Origin: Rhizophagus irregularis
Taxonomy: Eukaryota; Glomeromycota; Glomeromycetes; Glomerales; Glomeraceae
NCBI RefSeq assembly: GCF_026210795.1
Contig: NC_089433.1
Span: 2,815,001 to 2,879,000, forward strand
Reading direction: 5' to 3'
DNA length: 64,000 bases
This document shows positions 15,531 to 25,436 of the stretch, piece by piece. Every line of letters begins with the position of its first letter. Position 1 is the first letter of the stretch. Below the pieces are notes generated by a model. That model was not told the DNA's origin, did not search any database, and was given only the letters and a program-made list of their open reading frames with translations. A program made the translations under genes and the position numbers.

Positions 15531-15768
15531 ACCTCATCATTTTTTTTCGAATCTGCATCATGTGAGCAGTGTATGATGGTACCATGTGCGGAAATTGTGA
15601 TGGGTAGTGCGATACATGAATAATTTTTTAATGGTGTGCAAAAAAAATTTTTATCACCGTATTATGTAAATTTAGTTATTAAGTTTTTTTAAAAAGAAGC
15701 GCAATGTAATAATTATAGTAGTTATACAATACTTTTATTTTTCTTACAAAATTGAATGTTCTTTATTA

Positions 15769-16090
15769 CAGCTATTTGCAAAAATAACGGACCACCCATT
15801 TCTCCGAAGATTCATACGCAGTCATACGCAAAGATAATTGATCGGCAGTAATTCTGGCCAAATTATAATTTTGGCCAGAATTATAACGGCTATGCCGATC
15901 ATATCCTTTTTGGTGATAGCCGTTTCACAAATTTTGCTTTTTTCAAAATTCCCTTTAATATTTAATTTCCTAAAATGGAGATTGTAATCCGGTCAAATTT
16001 ATAATTTGGCCAGAATTATACCGCTCTTGTGCGTATGACTGCGTCGGAGAAAAAATGAATTGGGTGGTCCGTTATTTTTGCAAATAGCTG
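15769..16090. mobile_element. MITE with 30-bp terminal inverted repeats (322 bp)
   Basis: 15769-15798 and 16061-16090 are perfect inverted repeats starting CAGCTATTTGCAAAAATAAC. The similarity continues imperfectly inward to GCAGTCATACGCA. The interior holds a second palindrome around 15855-15888 (ATTCTGGCCAAATTATAAT and its complement) and a third GGCCAGAATTATA near 16010. No transposase is encoded. No clear target duplication was seen. The inner GGCCAGAATTATAA motif recurs in degenerate form at several other places, such as 26290, 27430, 29640, 31400 and 45480. Confidence 0.75.
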
Positions 16091-16691
16091 AAAACAATAA
16101 TTAACGCCATTTCTTTAAATAAATATTAAAAAAATATATAACTTTGTACTCCATCATTCGTATTTACCTTAGATTCTGATCCCACGTTCTTAAAAAAGTA
16201 ATTTCAATAATTATTAAAAAATAATTTACAACTTACGAATATATTAATGTATTTTGAACAATTAGAATAATTATATTTTTTCTTTCTTATTTAAACATTT
16301 TAAATCAGCGAAGATAATTAATTTATTACGTTAAAACAGATAGTACAAAAATAAAATATATGGCATTATTGATACGGAAATAATAAACCGAGATAAAATA
16401 AAAAATTCTGTACGATACAAAAATTGTACGAAATTGAAGAAAACTTACTATAAACATATAATGATATAAATGCTAATGGTATTACAAATAAATACATTCG
16501 TTTTTATCCTTATATTCTGTAGTACCTAGGGGTTAGATCAACTCAAATGTTACACAGACTGATCAGTGATCGGCTGATCGCCAGATTATGTAAATTACTA
16601 ATTCCCTAATAAATATATTAGCAAAAACCTTTTTTTTCGGTCCCGAGGGGTGTGACTATAAAGGGGGCCGACTGTATGTATTTGTACTGTA

Positions 16692-17594
16692 CAGTGTGTT
16701 GCAAAAAAAACCGGAATCATGACGATCTCACCAAATTGTACGTAAAATAGCTTATTTGAAAGATGGAAACCCATTGATTTTATCAATAATAAATTAATAT
16801 GGAATTTATTTTAGTAATTTTTCTATAATTAAGCTTATAATTATATTTTTCTTATTTAAAAATTTTTTATAACTATTTTAGAGCAAATTTATATTTTTTT
16901 TGCATAATACTTAATATTATAAAAAAATTTTTTTTTATTCGCAATTTTCCCATTTATCTTGATAAAATTTGAGAAATTTCTAGTGAATTTGCATCCATTT
17001 TTTAATTTAAGAATTTCATGTCAAATTTTTCTTTAAAATCAACATTTGTAGTTAATTTTCTCAAAAAGTAAAAATGTACTAGAGTCCTAAATAATGTCAA
17101 AATGTAGCCCCAATATTCAAGTTTATTTTGCATTTTAAATGATAAAAATTGGTTTTGTTTTAAGTAAACTACACGCATTTTTGTAATTTGAACCATTTAT
17201 TAGCATTTTTTACTATATACCGAAATTGTGATAATTTATAGAATAAAACTCTCATCATTTTATCATAAAGGTTTATTTATTGCAATTTTTTTTTGATATT
17301 TATTTTTTGGCATTATTCTTAATAATATTTGAGTATTTTAAATTAAATCTAATCCACCAATGTTTTATAAACGTAATTTAATTTTCTGTTATATTTTTTA
17401 ATTTGAAATAAATAATTATTGCTGATTTTTTCAAAAGATAATGAAATGTTTATAACTTCAAAAGATATCAAAATGTAGCCTTGGGTCTCAGGTTTATTAT
17501 ACAATTTACATAATGTAAATTGAATTTATTTTGGGCGTATTAACATGCATTTTTATTACGTGAACAGTTTTCCGGTTTTTTTTTGCAACACACT
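16692..17594. mobile_element. Tc1/mariner-like non-autonomous element (~903 bp)
   Basis: The ends are inverted: CAGTGTGTTGCAAAAAAAAC at 16692, and its complement ending GCAACACACT at 17594. A TA precedes the left end, and ATA follows the right end with the last G missing, so the TA target is inferred. There is no transposase ORF. The interior contains two diverged tandem halves: the stretch TCAAAATGTAGCC...CATTTTT...ACG recurs about 380 bp apart (near 17098-17195 and 17468-17565). Confidence 0.7.
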
Positions 17595-17982
17595 ATAAAT
17601 TACTGTGTTTAAAGTGAAAGATCTACCGATAATCAATATAATCTATGAAAAAAAATGATAAATCGGTAATGAAACTGCACGAAAATATTACTTTTTTTCG
17701 AAATATTCTGTCTATATTTTTTAAAATTTTGGATCGGCTGTTTGAAATACCTCAAAAACATATAAAATTTTATTACACACTTGAAAATAATACATAATAA
17801 AAGAAGAAAAGGCTATTTTAAAACGTTTTACATAAAAATATTTAGTATATACTTGTTGAAATCTCGAAAAAAAGGATATAATTTTATCTTTCTATCATAA
17901 AAGAGTAAAAAACATATAAAATTAAGAACAAAGCAACCAGTGATCTAATTTTAATGAAAAAACTTCGCCTATATAAAGCTAG

Positions 17983-18477
17983 TGTTACCGAATAATGACA
18001 GTAATTAAGGGACGAATGGCGGATGACTTATATCGTATAACTACACGAATACCAACAAAATTCTTACTCAATACTACCTATCCAAGGTACTTCCGGTATT
18101 GTTCGTTAAGAATCGTCAAGGTAAACACAAATATAACGATTTTATTAAACAGGTGTAAATTCGGATCTTTACAACAAAGTGATAAAAAGTGACAGAAAGG
18201 GATAGGAAATATATCTTAAAGATATTTAACGACAAAATAACTACAGAAAAATAGCTATATGGTAACTACTCTATCAAAGAGTTGGCGGAAGGTGTATTTA
18301 TATCTTATTTTATCTAACCGTCATCTCTTTTTCCTGTCATCAAGGCAAAATCTAATCTATAGATGTCTATTGATGGGTTATTGATTTCGTAATATATCAA
18401 TACAATTACAATACGATTATAAGCCATTTTTAATAAAGTACAAATGATAATTTTAGACGGTTAATTACTATTGAGCT
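17983..18477. repeat. 3' LTR (truncated)
   Basis: It is identical to 19770-20264 except at two positions noted by eye. It ends abruptly at TTGAGCT, where gag sequence begins, while the other LTR continues for 290 bp. The deletion therefore entered the LTR. Confidence 0.85.
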
Positions 18478-19710
18478 GGCTCTTCCTATTGCATCCGCTA
18501 ACGTTTGATCCCCAAAGGGCTTTACCGCCATATAGAGCTCAGGTTGCAATCCAGAAACAAATTTCCAAGCTTGTAAATTATCGGGGTAGGCGAAGGCGGC
18601 ATCGTTAACTCGTTGATATAGTTCCTGGATAGACGAGGCATACTCATCCACGCTTTCGTTCGGTTGTTGCTGTCTCTGATCTAACTCAGTCGCCCACATC
18701 TCTACCATAGCCGCAGTTCGGAACCGAGTAAGGAAGGCATGTTCGAAGTTGTTAACGTTGGCTGCTGCTGCCCAAGCGTTAATAGGCGCCAATACCGCTG
18801 CTTGATACCAAACGGCAGCTGGTCCTTTTAAATAAGCGGGGACAACTTGTAGTTTTCGTGCGTCGTTCCATCCATTAGCCGTCGCAGTTGCATTAAACTC
18901 GTTTAACCAGGTGATTGGATCTTGGTTTCCTCCGTTAAACGTCGGTACTTGCGCAACGTTATGGTTTCGGTTTTGTAAAGCATTGTTATTCGCGGCTACC
19001 GTTGCGTTTAACGTGTTCATTGCGTTTCCGAGATTATTAGGCGCTAACATTTGTCCTGTCAAGGCCTGTACGGCTGCTGTCAAGGCTTGTATATCTGCTT
19101 GGTTGACTTGAGGAGCTTGGTTGAATCGGTTAGGAGGCTGTCCTTGACCTTGATTATTCTGAAGATTCGACATATTTTCGTCGTCAAACAGGTATTCTAG
19201 GTATAACGGTTCGTTAATAAAAAGAAAATTTCTGGGATATCGTAATATCGGAGAGGTCGGTGGTGTTATAAAAGACAACTCGTATCCTAATGGTTCGTCT
19301 TCGTGCTGATAACAAACAAAAGGGTCAAGGTTGAAGTTCTGAAACCTTTCACGAGCGGTATATATCTTGATGGCTAAACGGTCGTAAGATAACGAGGCGT
19401 TTTGATATCTAATACTTGATATTAATTTTCGTATAAGATATTGCTGTCTTAATACCGTTCCTTGGCTATATTCGTAGAAATATTGGACTGTTTTTGCAGA
19501 ATAAGATAACGTGGGAATCTCTAATGAATACCAGTTCCAAAATCGTAGGAAATATCGGTCTGGTATTGTGAGAACGGGATGACAAATACAACAAGAATCG
19601 TCTGCTAATTCAAATAGGGGAATATTAGGGTATATCCGGTGTAACTGATCGTGGCGTTTCAGGAGATTTCTATTGTTCATACAATAGGAAAGATTATCCT
19701 TTGTTGTCAA
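18430..19710 (-). CDS. Retrotransposon Gag, truncated and fused to LTR sequence (426 aa)
   Basis: The protein has an N-terminal region without recognised motifs (1-180), a Gln/Asn-rich linker (181-255), then a Gag capsid-like domain at about 257-410. That domain carries FNGGNQDPITWLNEF, GPAAVWY, FLTRF and ESVDEYASSI...FVSGLQPELY, the pattern of Ty3-type retrotransposon Gag. No zinc knuckle, protease or reverse transcriptase follows. From residue 412 onward (SSIVINRLKLSFVLY) the frame runs into the LTR, so the last 15 residues are LTR-encoded. An internal methionine at 180 is an alternative start. Codon use is less AT-biased than nearby DNA. It may still be expressed, but the element cannot move by itself. 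Confidence 0.85.
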   Translation of the reverse strand: MTTKDNLSYCMNNRNLLKRHDQLHRIYPNIPLFELADDSCCICHPVLTIPDRYFLRFWNWYSLEIPTLSYSAKTVQYFYEYSQGTVLRQQYLIRKLISSIRYQNASLSYDRLAIKIYTARERFQNFNLDPFVCYQHEDEPLGYELSFITPPTSPILRYPRNFLFINEPLYLEYLFDDENMSNLQNNQGQGQPPNRFNQAPQVNQADIQALTAAVQALTGQMLAPNNLGNAMNTLNATVAANNNALQNRNHNVAQVPTFNGGNQDPITWLNEFNATATANGWNDARKLQVVPAYLKGPAAVWYQAAVLAPINAWAAAANVNNFEHAFLTRFRTAAMVEMWATELDQRQQQPNESVDEYASSIQELYQRVNDAAFAYPDNLQAWKFVSGLQPELYMAVKPFGDQTLADAIGRASSIVINRLKLSFVLY

Positions 19711-19747
19711 CTCAATTCAGGGGTAATCACACGGTCAATTTTTGTTA

Positions 19748-19767
19748 GTTTCTGGCAGAAGGCACCA
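19748..19767 (-). other. Primer-binding site
   Basis: On the minus strand, two bases after the LTR end (GTAACA, AT) comes TGGTGCCTTCTGCC, which starts with the TGG complementary to a tRNA CCA end. The tRNA species is not assigned. Confidence 0.6.
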
Positions 19768-19769
19768 AT

Positions 19770-20554
19770 TGTTACCGAATAATGACGGTAATTAAGGGAC
19801 GAATGGCGGATGACTTATATCGTATAACTACACGAATACCAACAAAATTCTTACTCAATACTACCTATCCAAGGTACTTCCGGTATTGTTCGTTAAGAAT
19901 CGTCAAGGTAAACACAAATATAACGATTTTATTAAACAGGTGTAAATTCGGATCTTTACAACAAAGTGATAAAAAGTGACAGAAAGGGATAGGAAATATA
20001 TCTTAAAGATATTTAACGACAAAATAACTACAGAAAAATAGCTATATGGTAACTACTCTATCAAAGAGTTGGCGGAAGGTGTATTTATATCTTATTTTAT
20101 CTAACCGTCATCTCTTTTTCCTGTCATCAAGGCAAAATCTAATCTATAGATGTCTATTGATGGGTTATTGATTTTGTAATATATCAATACAATTACAATA
20201 CGATTATAAGCCATTTTTAATAAAGTACAAATGATAATTTTAGACGGTTAATTACTATTGAGCTAATTTCCCTACAATAACTTCTAATAAAATCTTATAT
20301 ATAAACAATACAAATAAAGAAAATAAATAATATAAATAAATTATCTAAATAAAATAAAATAACTATAAAAACGATATATAAGTAAATCTATCAAACAAAA
20401 TCAATATCTTTAATATAGTTAACCGATATACACAAATCATATATCGGCGTAAATCGTCTCATAACACCGGAAATCGACATGTACACAAATGTACCGAATT
20501 TCATCGGATCACCATATAATATCGGAAATCACATGCGCAAAAATTCGCGTAACA
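19770..20554. repeat. 5' LTR (full length, 785 bp)
   Basis: Bounded by TGTTACCG and CGCGTAACA and flanked on the outside by CTAG. It contains an apparent ORF (19782-19979) that is identical in the other LTR and has no family resemblance; I regard it as incidental. Confidence 0.8.
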
Positions 20555-20985
20555 CTAGCATATACAACCTTGACTTCTGGGATAGATAAAATATGTGGAA
20601 AAATTAACAGATAATATAAATAAGATTTGTCACTTTATTTATTTATAGTTTTGTACATTATCTGTTATGCTTTAATTACATATTAATTATTATTTATTAA
20701 CTATTCCGAGGTATTACTTAATGGAAAAACTCCCCAACTAAGCGCCACAGCTCCTTTAACAATTCGATTTTCGACTTTATGCAAAAATGCTATGAAACAA
20801 TAATTATTAATTATTTTGGATAACAAAAAGAATACAACTATTAATTAATATTTTCTTTTTGAATACCCGTGTAACTGTAAAAATGGCAAATTTAGTTAAA
20901 ATCGTGGGGATTTACAATTAACTTTCCAGAAATGCTACGTTCACGTGATTTGGTGCCGATCATTTATCTTCCCCAGTAACACCAC

Positions 20986-21290
20986 CTAGGGGATAGATAA
21001 ATAACGGGGCCAACTCAGCGTTACACAAGTTAGTGGTCATGACCGAACTGTAAATTTATAAGAAATCATAATGTTTTTAAAGTGGAAGATCGACCAATAA
21101 TTTATTTTAATTTAATAAAAAAATTTTTCTGCTATGCAATTTTTTCAAAATATCGTTTCTATATCCTTTAAAAATACGATCAAGCTTTTAAAATACCTCT
21201 AAACCATAGAAAATTTATTATACATTTGAAAATATTATAAAATAAAAGAAGAAAACCTATTTTTGAATGTTTTAAATAAAAATAATTATA
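20986..21290 (+). mobile_element. hAT-like MITE copy 2, truncated
   Basis: It starts CTAGGGGATAGATAAATA and keeps the order of the intact copy (GTTACACA, AAAGTGGAAGATCGACC, AAAATACCTC, AAAATAAAAGAAGAAA). Homology stops near 21290, before the site where copy 1 received the LTR element. No coding sequence. Confidence 0.6.
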
Positions 21291-21881
21291 TGTCACCGGT
21301 CACGTGGAGTGAAATTTTATAAAAGTGACGTAGGTGAATCCGATCATTTCTAAAAGTGTACATCAGCTCTTCAACGAACGCTCCGGTTTTCATCTCAAAT
21401 TCGCTAGTGTTGGTAAAATTTCGTTATAAAGAGAGTTCTTTATATCGAGAGTTGACTGTATACTCATGATAATCAGTAGTTAATATTTTTATTTTAAAAT
21501 TAAGACAATGACGGGAGCCATACAAGTCTGGAGCTGGGCGTGGTCACGTACAAAAGATGCTAAGTTCTAACACCAAGTATAAACCCAACCCTCGCGAAGA
21601 TCGTACTGTACTGCCTTAAATGATAATAGTTAATACCTATAATACTGTACTTAAGTACGTGCGAATTTTAAAATCATGTGGAATGCTCTAATCAACGTTG
21701 ATCGACAACGACATGGTACAACTCAACAAGTATTTAGGTTTTATTTTATTTTTCATAAATTCAAATTTTCCGTTGCTTTACGTTAACATGACCCTAACTT
21801 TTATCCTATATTATTAATAAACTGGTTAAACTGAGACTATTAATATAATATTTATATTTCACATTACAGTACTTTAATGTT

Positions 21882-22153
21882 AGTATCACAAAAGTTCTAA
21901 CGGAATAAAAGCTAGAATTTTTTGATTACTTTAAAAATTGTAAGATAAGATAAAAAAAAAATTTTTTAGTTTAATCCAAAAAATAAAAATTTTTTTTTTA
22001 TTATAAATCCCTACTTTTCGCACTATGTAAAATTTTCTTCTATTTTTAATATGCCTCATTTATAAAATCATGAAACTATTTGAGTTTACCAAAGTTTATT
22101 ATTATTTTTTTTTATTTATTTATTATTAATTTTATTGAAAATATACAATTTTT
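21882..22153. repeat. ~280 bp direct repeat, copy 1
   Basis: It begins AGTATCACAAAAGTTCTAAC and ends near GAAAATATACAATTTT. It aligns by eye along its length with 23157-23449. Between the copies lies about 1 kb with the kinase remnant. Confidence 0.6.
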
Positions 22154-22944
22154 AAGACTTACTGATGCCAAATTTAACGAACTCAACGTAACTTGTGCAT
22201 CATATGCAGTAATTGTATCACATCCGTTAACAAAGGTATTGGAGTTTTGTTATTATAACCGAATATTCTAAGAAACGAATAGGGTCGATATGCTATTGTC
22301 ATACCTGTCTGATGAGATGGTAAAATTTGGTGGACATTAACAAGTTAATGATCATAGTTGTCAGCCATTATGACGTAATCAATTTCATCGAGAATTAGTA
22401 ATCAAAATTATATATAATGAAAATTTTGTGATTAGTCATATGGTGAGTGATTTGGCAGATTTCACTTCATAACAAACCTGTAATAGTGAAGACTATATTG
22501 GTGATGTTTTTATATCAAATTACGCGTCAAGATAATCCCACATCCCACAAATTCCATTAATTTAGAATTTCTATATTTCTATTTCTCGAATTTATCTTAA
22601 CTACATATTATTGAACGAAATTTTGTTTTCGGTCTAATTATATATCTGATTCCAAAATAATTGTGTAACAATTATACTATATTCACATCATAGTTCAATT
22701 TCAGAAGACAAGAAGACAACGAACTATTAACCAAAAGATTCTGAAAAAATTTGTACTAAAATATACATTTGAACTAATTACAAATCCCAAGTTTAATAAA
22801 CAAATAATATTTGGGACGAGCAAAAAAATATCTGACGTAAGTTTTGTTACTCCAAATAAGTTGATGATATTATCACTAATGAAATGAAAAAAAAGAACGA
22901 AATTTATATCTTATTTTTTTTTTTAGAAAGGAGTCATTATTATG

Positions 22945-23136
22945 CTTTGTATACCTCATGAGAAAGTTCCTTAATAGTAGCACTATCAAGATTAAAAAAA
23001 GACTAATTGCACGATATACTTTTCCTAAACCACCTTCTCTAATTTCCTCTATATTGCTAAAATGCTTTATATTCAAATATTTGTTGTTGAATGGATCTTC
23101 ACAATCACAGTTAAATGTTACGCTTCCTATGTACAT
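22945..23136 (-). pseudogene. Protein kinase N-terminal fragment
   Basis: The minus-strand ORF reads NNKYLNIKHFSNIEEIREGG then LGKVYRA. This matches the glycine-rich loop of the kinases expanded in Rhizophagus (usual form I-G-x-G-x-F-G-K-V-Y). The first glycine is replaced by Arg and Phe by Leu. After KVYRA similarity stops in this frame; another frame shows TIKELSHEVYKA. No catalytic HRD or DFG region follows, so it is a fragment. Confidence 0.65.
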
Positions 23137-23156
23137 ATAAAAAAAAAATTTTTTAT

Positions 23157-23449
23157 GGTATCACAAAAGTTTCTAACGGAATAAAATGCAATTACACTAT
23201 TTACTTTAAAACTTGTAAGATAAAAAAAAATTTTTTTTTAGTTTAATCCAAAAAAAAAAAAATTTTTAATACTCCTTTTGCTCCATTTATACAAAATAAA
23301 AAATTCCTCTGGGATTTTTTAACATAACTCATTTAAAAATTCTTGAAAATTATTTGAACTTTACTAAAGTTTTTATTTATTTTATTTTATTCTCTTTTTT
23401 ATTTTATACTATTCTTTAATTTTATTTTATTTTATTGAGAATATACAAT
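23157..23449. repeat. ~280 bp direct repeat, copy 2
   Basis: The partner of 21882-22153 (GGTATCACAAAAGTTTCTAA to GAGAATATACAATTAT). It lies immediately upstream, in the minus sense, of the kinase fragment. Confidence 0.6.
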
Positions 23450-24570
23450 TATCCGTTAGCAAAAAAAAGAGAAAGACAATTTGTTAAATGGATTTCCTAT
23501 ATATAATACAGAAATGGATTGTATCGATTCGATTCGATTGGTTCATCATTCAATGCCAATTGCCACTTCAGCCACATTTCCTCTTACGTAATAAATATAA
23601 TTTGTATTACTATTTCTTATTATCTTAATTTTTTGTGTGGCAAATTTGTGAAACTTGACTTGAGTTCCTTTTTTAGTCAAATTTTTTTTTTGGCTTTGCC
23701 ACCAAGACAAAAAAAGCATACGTAACGTAAATCACGAGTAAATTAATATCTCGTGACATTTTTATTTATAGTAAATATGTGAAGTTTTACAAACGCAGTA
23801 CTGCAGGAGTATGTTACATGAAGTTTCATGTTATCTTCTTTGAATGAAAGTGTAACATCTTAAAATGGGATATTTTCAATGAACTTGAATGAGCCCTTAT
23901 GAACCAAAATAAGCGTATTGAATGGTTTTCTCTGAGTAATTTTCTCCGAGTCACATTTCAATGTATACAGTCGATTGCTCATTTGCAGATCTAACGATTT
24001 TTTAAAAAATCAATAATAATTTACAAAGATTAAATGACATGTGACGCAATGCGTCATCGTTATATGTTTATATAAACTAACATGTTTTGTCAAATTCGAT
24101 TTATATATTAAAAATTTAGTAAGCGTTGAACTTGCCCAAATTTATTTATTACGATGCTTATATTATTTAATATCAAGCTGGATAAATAATTTAATAAACC
24201 AATTAATATGAAATATTAGCCTTATCTTTGTATGTTATTTTGATGCATCTGTCACTACAGTAATATGATTACTTGAGACCAAATTATATTGTATTTATTG
24301 TATTTAAAAAGAATAAAAAAAAAATAATAGAATGACAAATAAAAAAAAAACATTATCTACTTGAAATAAACAGATAATTAATGTTAAATTCGCTTAAGTT
24401 TTTTCTTAAAAATTATATATTTTTTTTATCACTTACAATCTTACTTTTCATTATACCCTCGTTTTAAGTCTAATAAGTACAAAGAAAAAAAAAGAAAAAA
24501 AAAATATTATACTGTATCGAATTGAATTTTGACTGAGTTGTAGTATCGCGGGATGATATTGTCGAAATAG
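23450..24570. other. AT-rich non-coding stretch
   Basis: No gene or clear repeat was recognised. ORF 23519-23725 is short and has no motif. Confidence 0.4.
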
Positions 24571-25436
24571 CTATGAAAAGAAATCGTATATCAAATTTAG
24601 TTCGAGATTTAATTTTTGTTGCCAAGTTAATGTAGAGTTGCATTTCAAATCATTTACATCAAAATCAATTCCATAAACCTTCTTGTTTAATATATTTATG
24701 ATCAAAGAAGGGTTTAAAAATTTACAAGTAACATGTCGCGTATTAATAATATCATTTGGAATCTTGCAAAAGAATTCGTAATCGTAATCGATATCGCCAT
24801 TTTGATCATAATTTTGTAAAGTAAGTTTACAAGTAATATTATAGATGTTAAAATCATCTAATGGTTGATAGAATAGTTTAAATTCATAATCTTGCTGTGT
24901 ACTTAGGATTTGGTCTATTGAAGTATTCGAGGGGTCGCTAACAATGATGAATGGATAAAAGTCAATTTAGCATCAAAATAAACGTTAATACAAGTTTAAA
25001 AATTTTAGGACACGAACCTTTTTAAAATTTTCTCTTGTAGAAAAGGAATATCTTGTTTTAAATTGAGCTCGAGATTTAATTTTTGATACCAAGTCAATGT
25101 ATGTTTATGTTTCAGATCATTTGTATCGAAATCAATTTCATAAATTTCCTTATTCAAAATTTTAATAACCAAAGAATGTGGTAATAATTTGCATGTAACA
25201 TAATAACTAGCATCTAAACTCCGATAAAAGAATTCATAATCGTAATCATCGTTGTAACTTTCCGAAAGTTGTAAAATCATCTTAAAAGTAACATGATAAT
25301 AATTATTATCATTTGGTGGTTGATAAAATAATCTAAACTCATTCAACCGTTGCACTGGTTGATAGTTTTGAATAAGTTGAACTCTCATTGTTGATTGGTT
25401 TACCAAATCTAAATCAAGTGCTGCGGTAGAAGACAT
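24571..25436 (-). CDS. Unrecognised protein with a duplicated ~105-residue module, one per exon (261 aa)
   Basis: Exon 1 runs 25436-25018 and exon 2 24937-24571. The 80-bp intron has GT-AG ends and an acceptor reading CATTGTTAG; joining keeps the frame (phase 2). Exon 1 alone stops after four more codons. Module 1 (about residues 31-135) includes EFRLFYQPPND, DYDYEFFYR, VTCKLLPHSLVIKILNKEIY, EIDFDTNDLK and LTWYQKLNLELNL. Module 2 (about 153-261) includes EFKLFYQPLDD, DYDYEFFCK, VTCKFLNPSLIINILNKKVY, GIDFDVNDLK and LTWQQKLNLELNL. The copies share roughly half their residues and visible DNA similarity. There is no signal peptide, membrane segment or known motif; alternating hydrophobic residues suggest beta strands (inference). 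The function is unknown. Confidence 0.65.

Larger units (their letters stand above)
17983..20554 (-). mobile_element. Gag-only LTR retrotransposon, internally deleted
   Basis: The element runs on the minus strand. The 5' LTR (right, 19770-20554, 785 bp) starts and ends with the inverted pair TGTTAC/GTAACA in plus orientation. The left LTR (17983-18477) matches its first 495 bp with two substitutions seen by eye (18000 and 18388) but lacks the other 290 bp. The 4-bp CTAG flanks both ends (17979-17982 and 20555-20558). A primer-binding-site-like sequence follows the 5' LTR. Only gag is present; pol, the polypurine tract and the outer part of the 3' LTR are gone. Near-identity of the LTRs suggests a recent insertion. 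Confidence 0.85.
16526..20588 (+). mobile_element. hAT-like MITE copy 1, split by two younger insertions
   Basis: The left end at 16526 starts CTAGGGGTTAGAT, as does the intact copy at 44720-45430. The body resumes at about 17598 after a Tc1-like insertion and is homologous to the reverse complement of the intact copy up to 17982. There the LTR element is inserted. The homology resumes at 20555 (CTAGCATATACAACCTTGAC) and fades near 20588, so the right end is lost. No transposase is present. Confidence 0.7.

Noticed and set aside
17995-18192. 65-codon ORF present twice (also 19782-19979)
   Set aside because: It lies inside both LTRs, is identical because the LTRs are, and has no family signature.
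18911-19111. Plus-strand ORF opposite gag
   Set aside because: Antisense shadow of the Ala/Gln-rich gag region.
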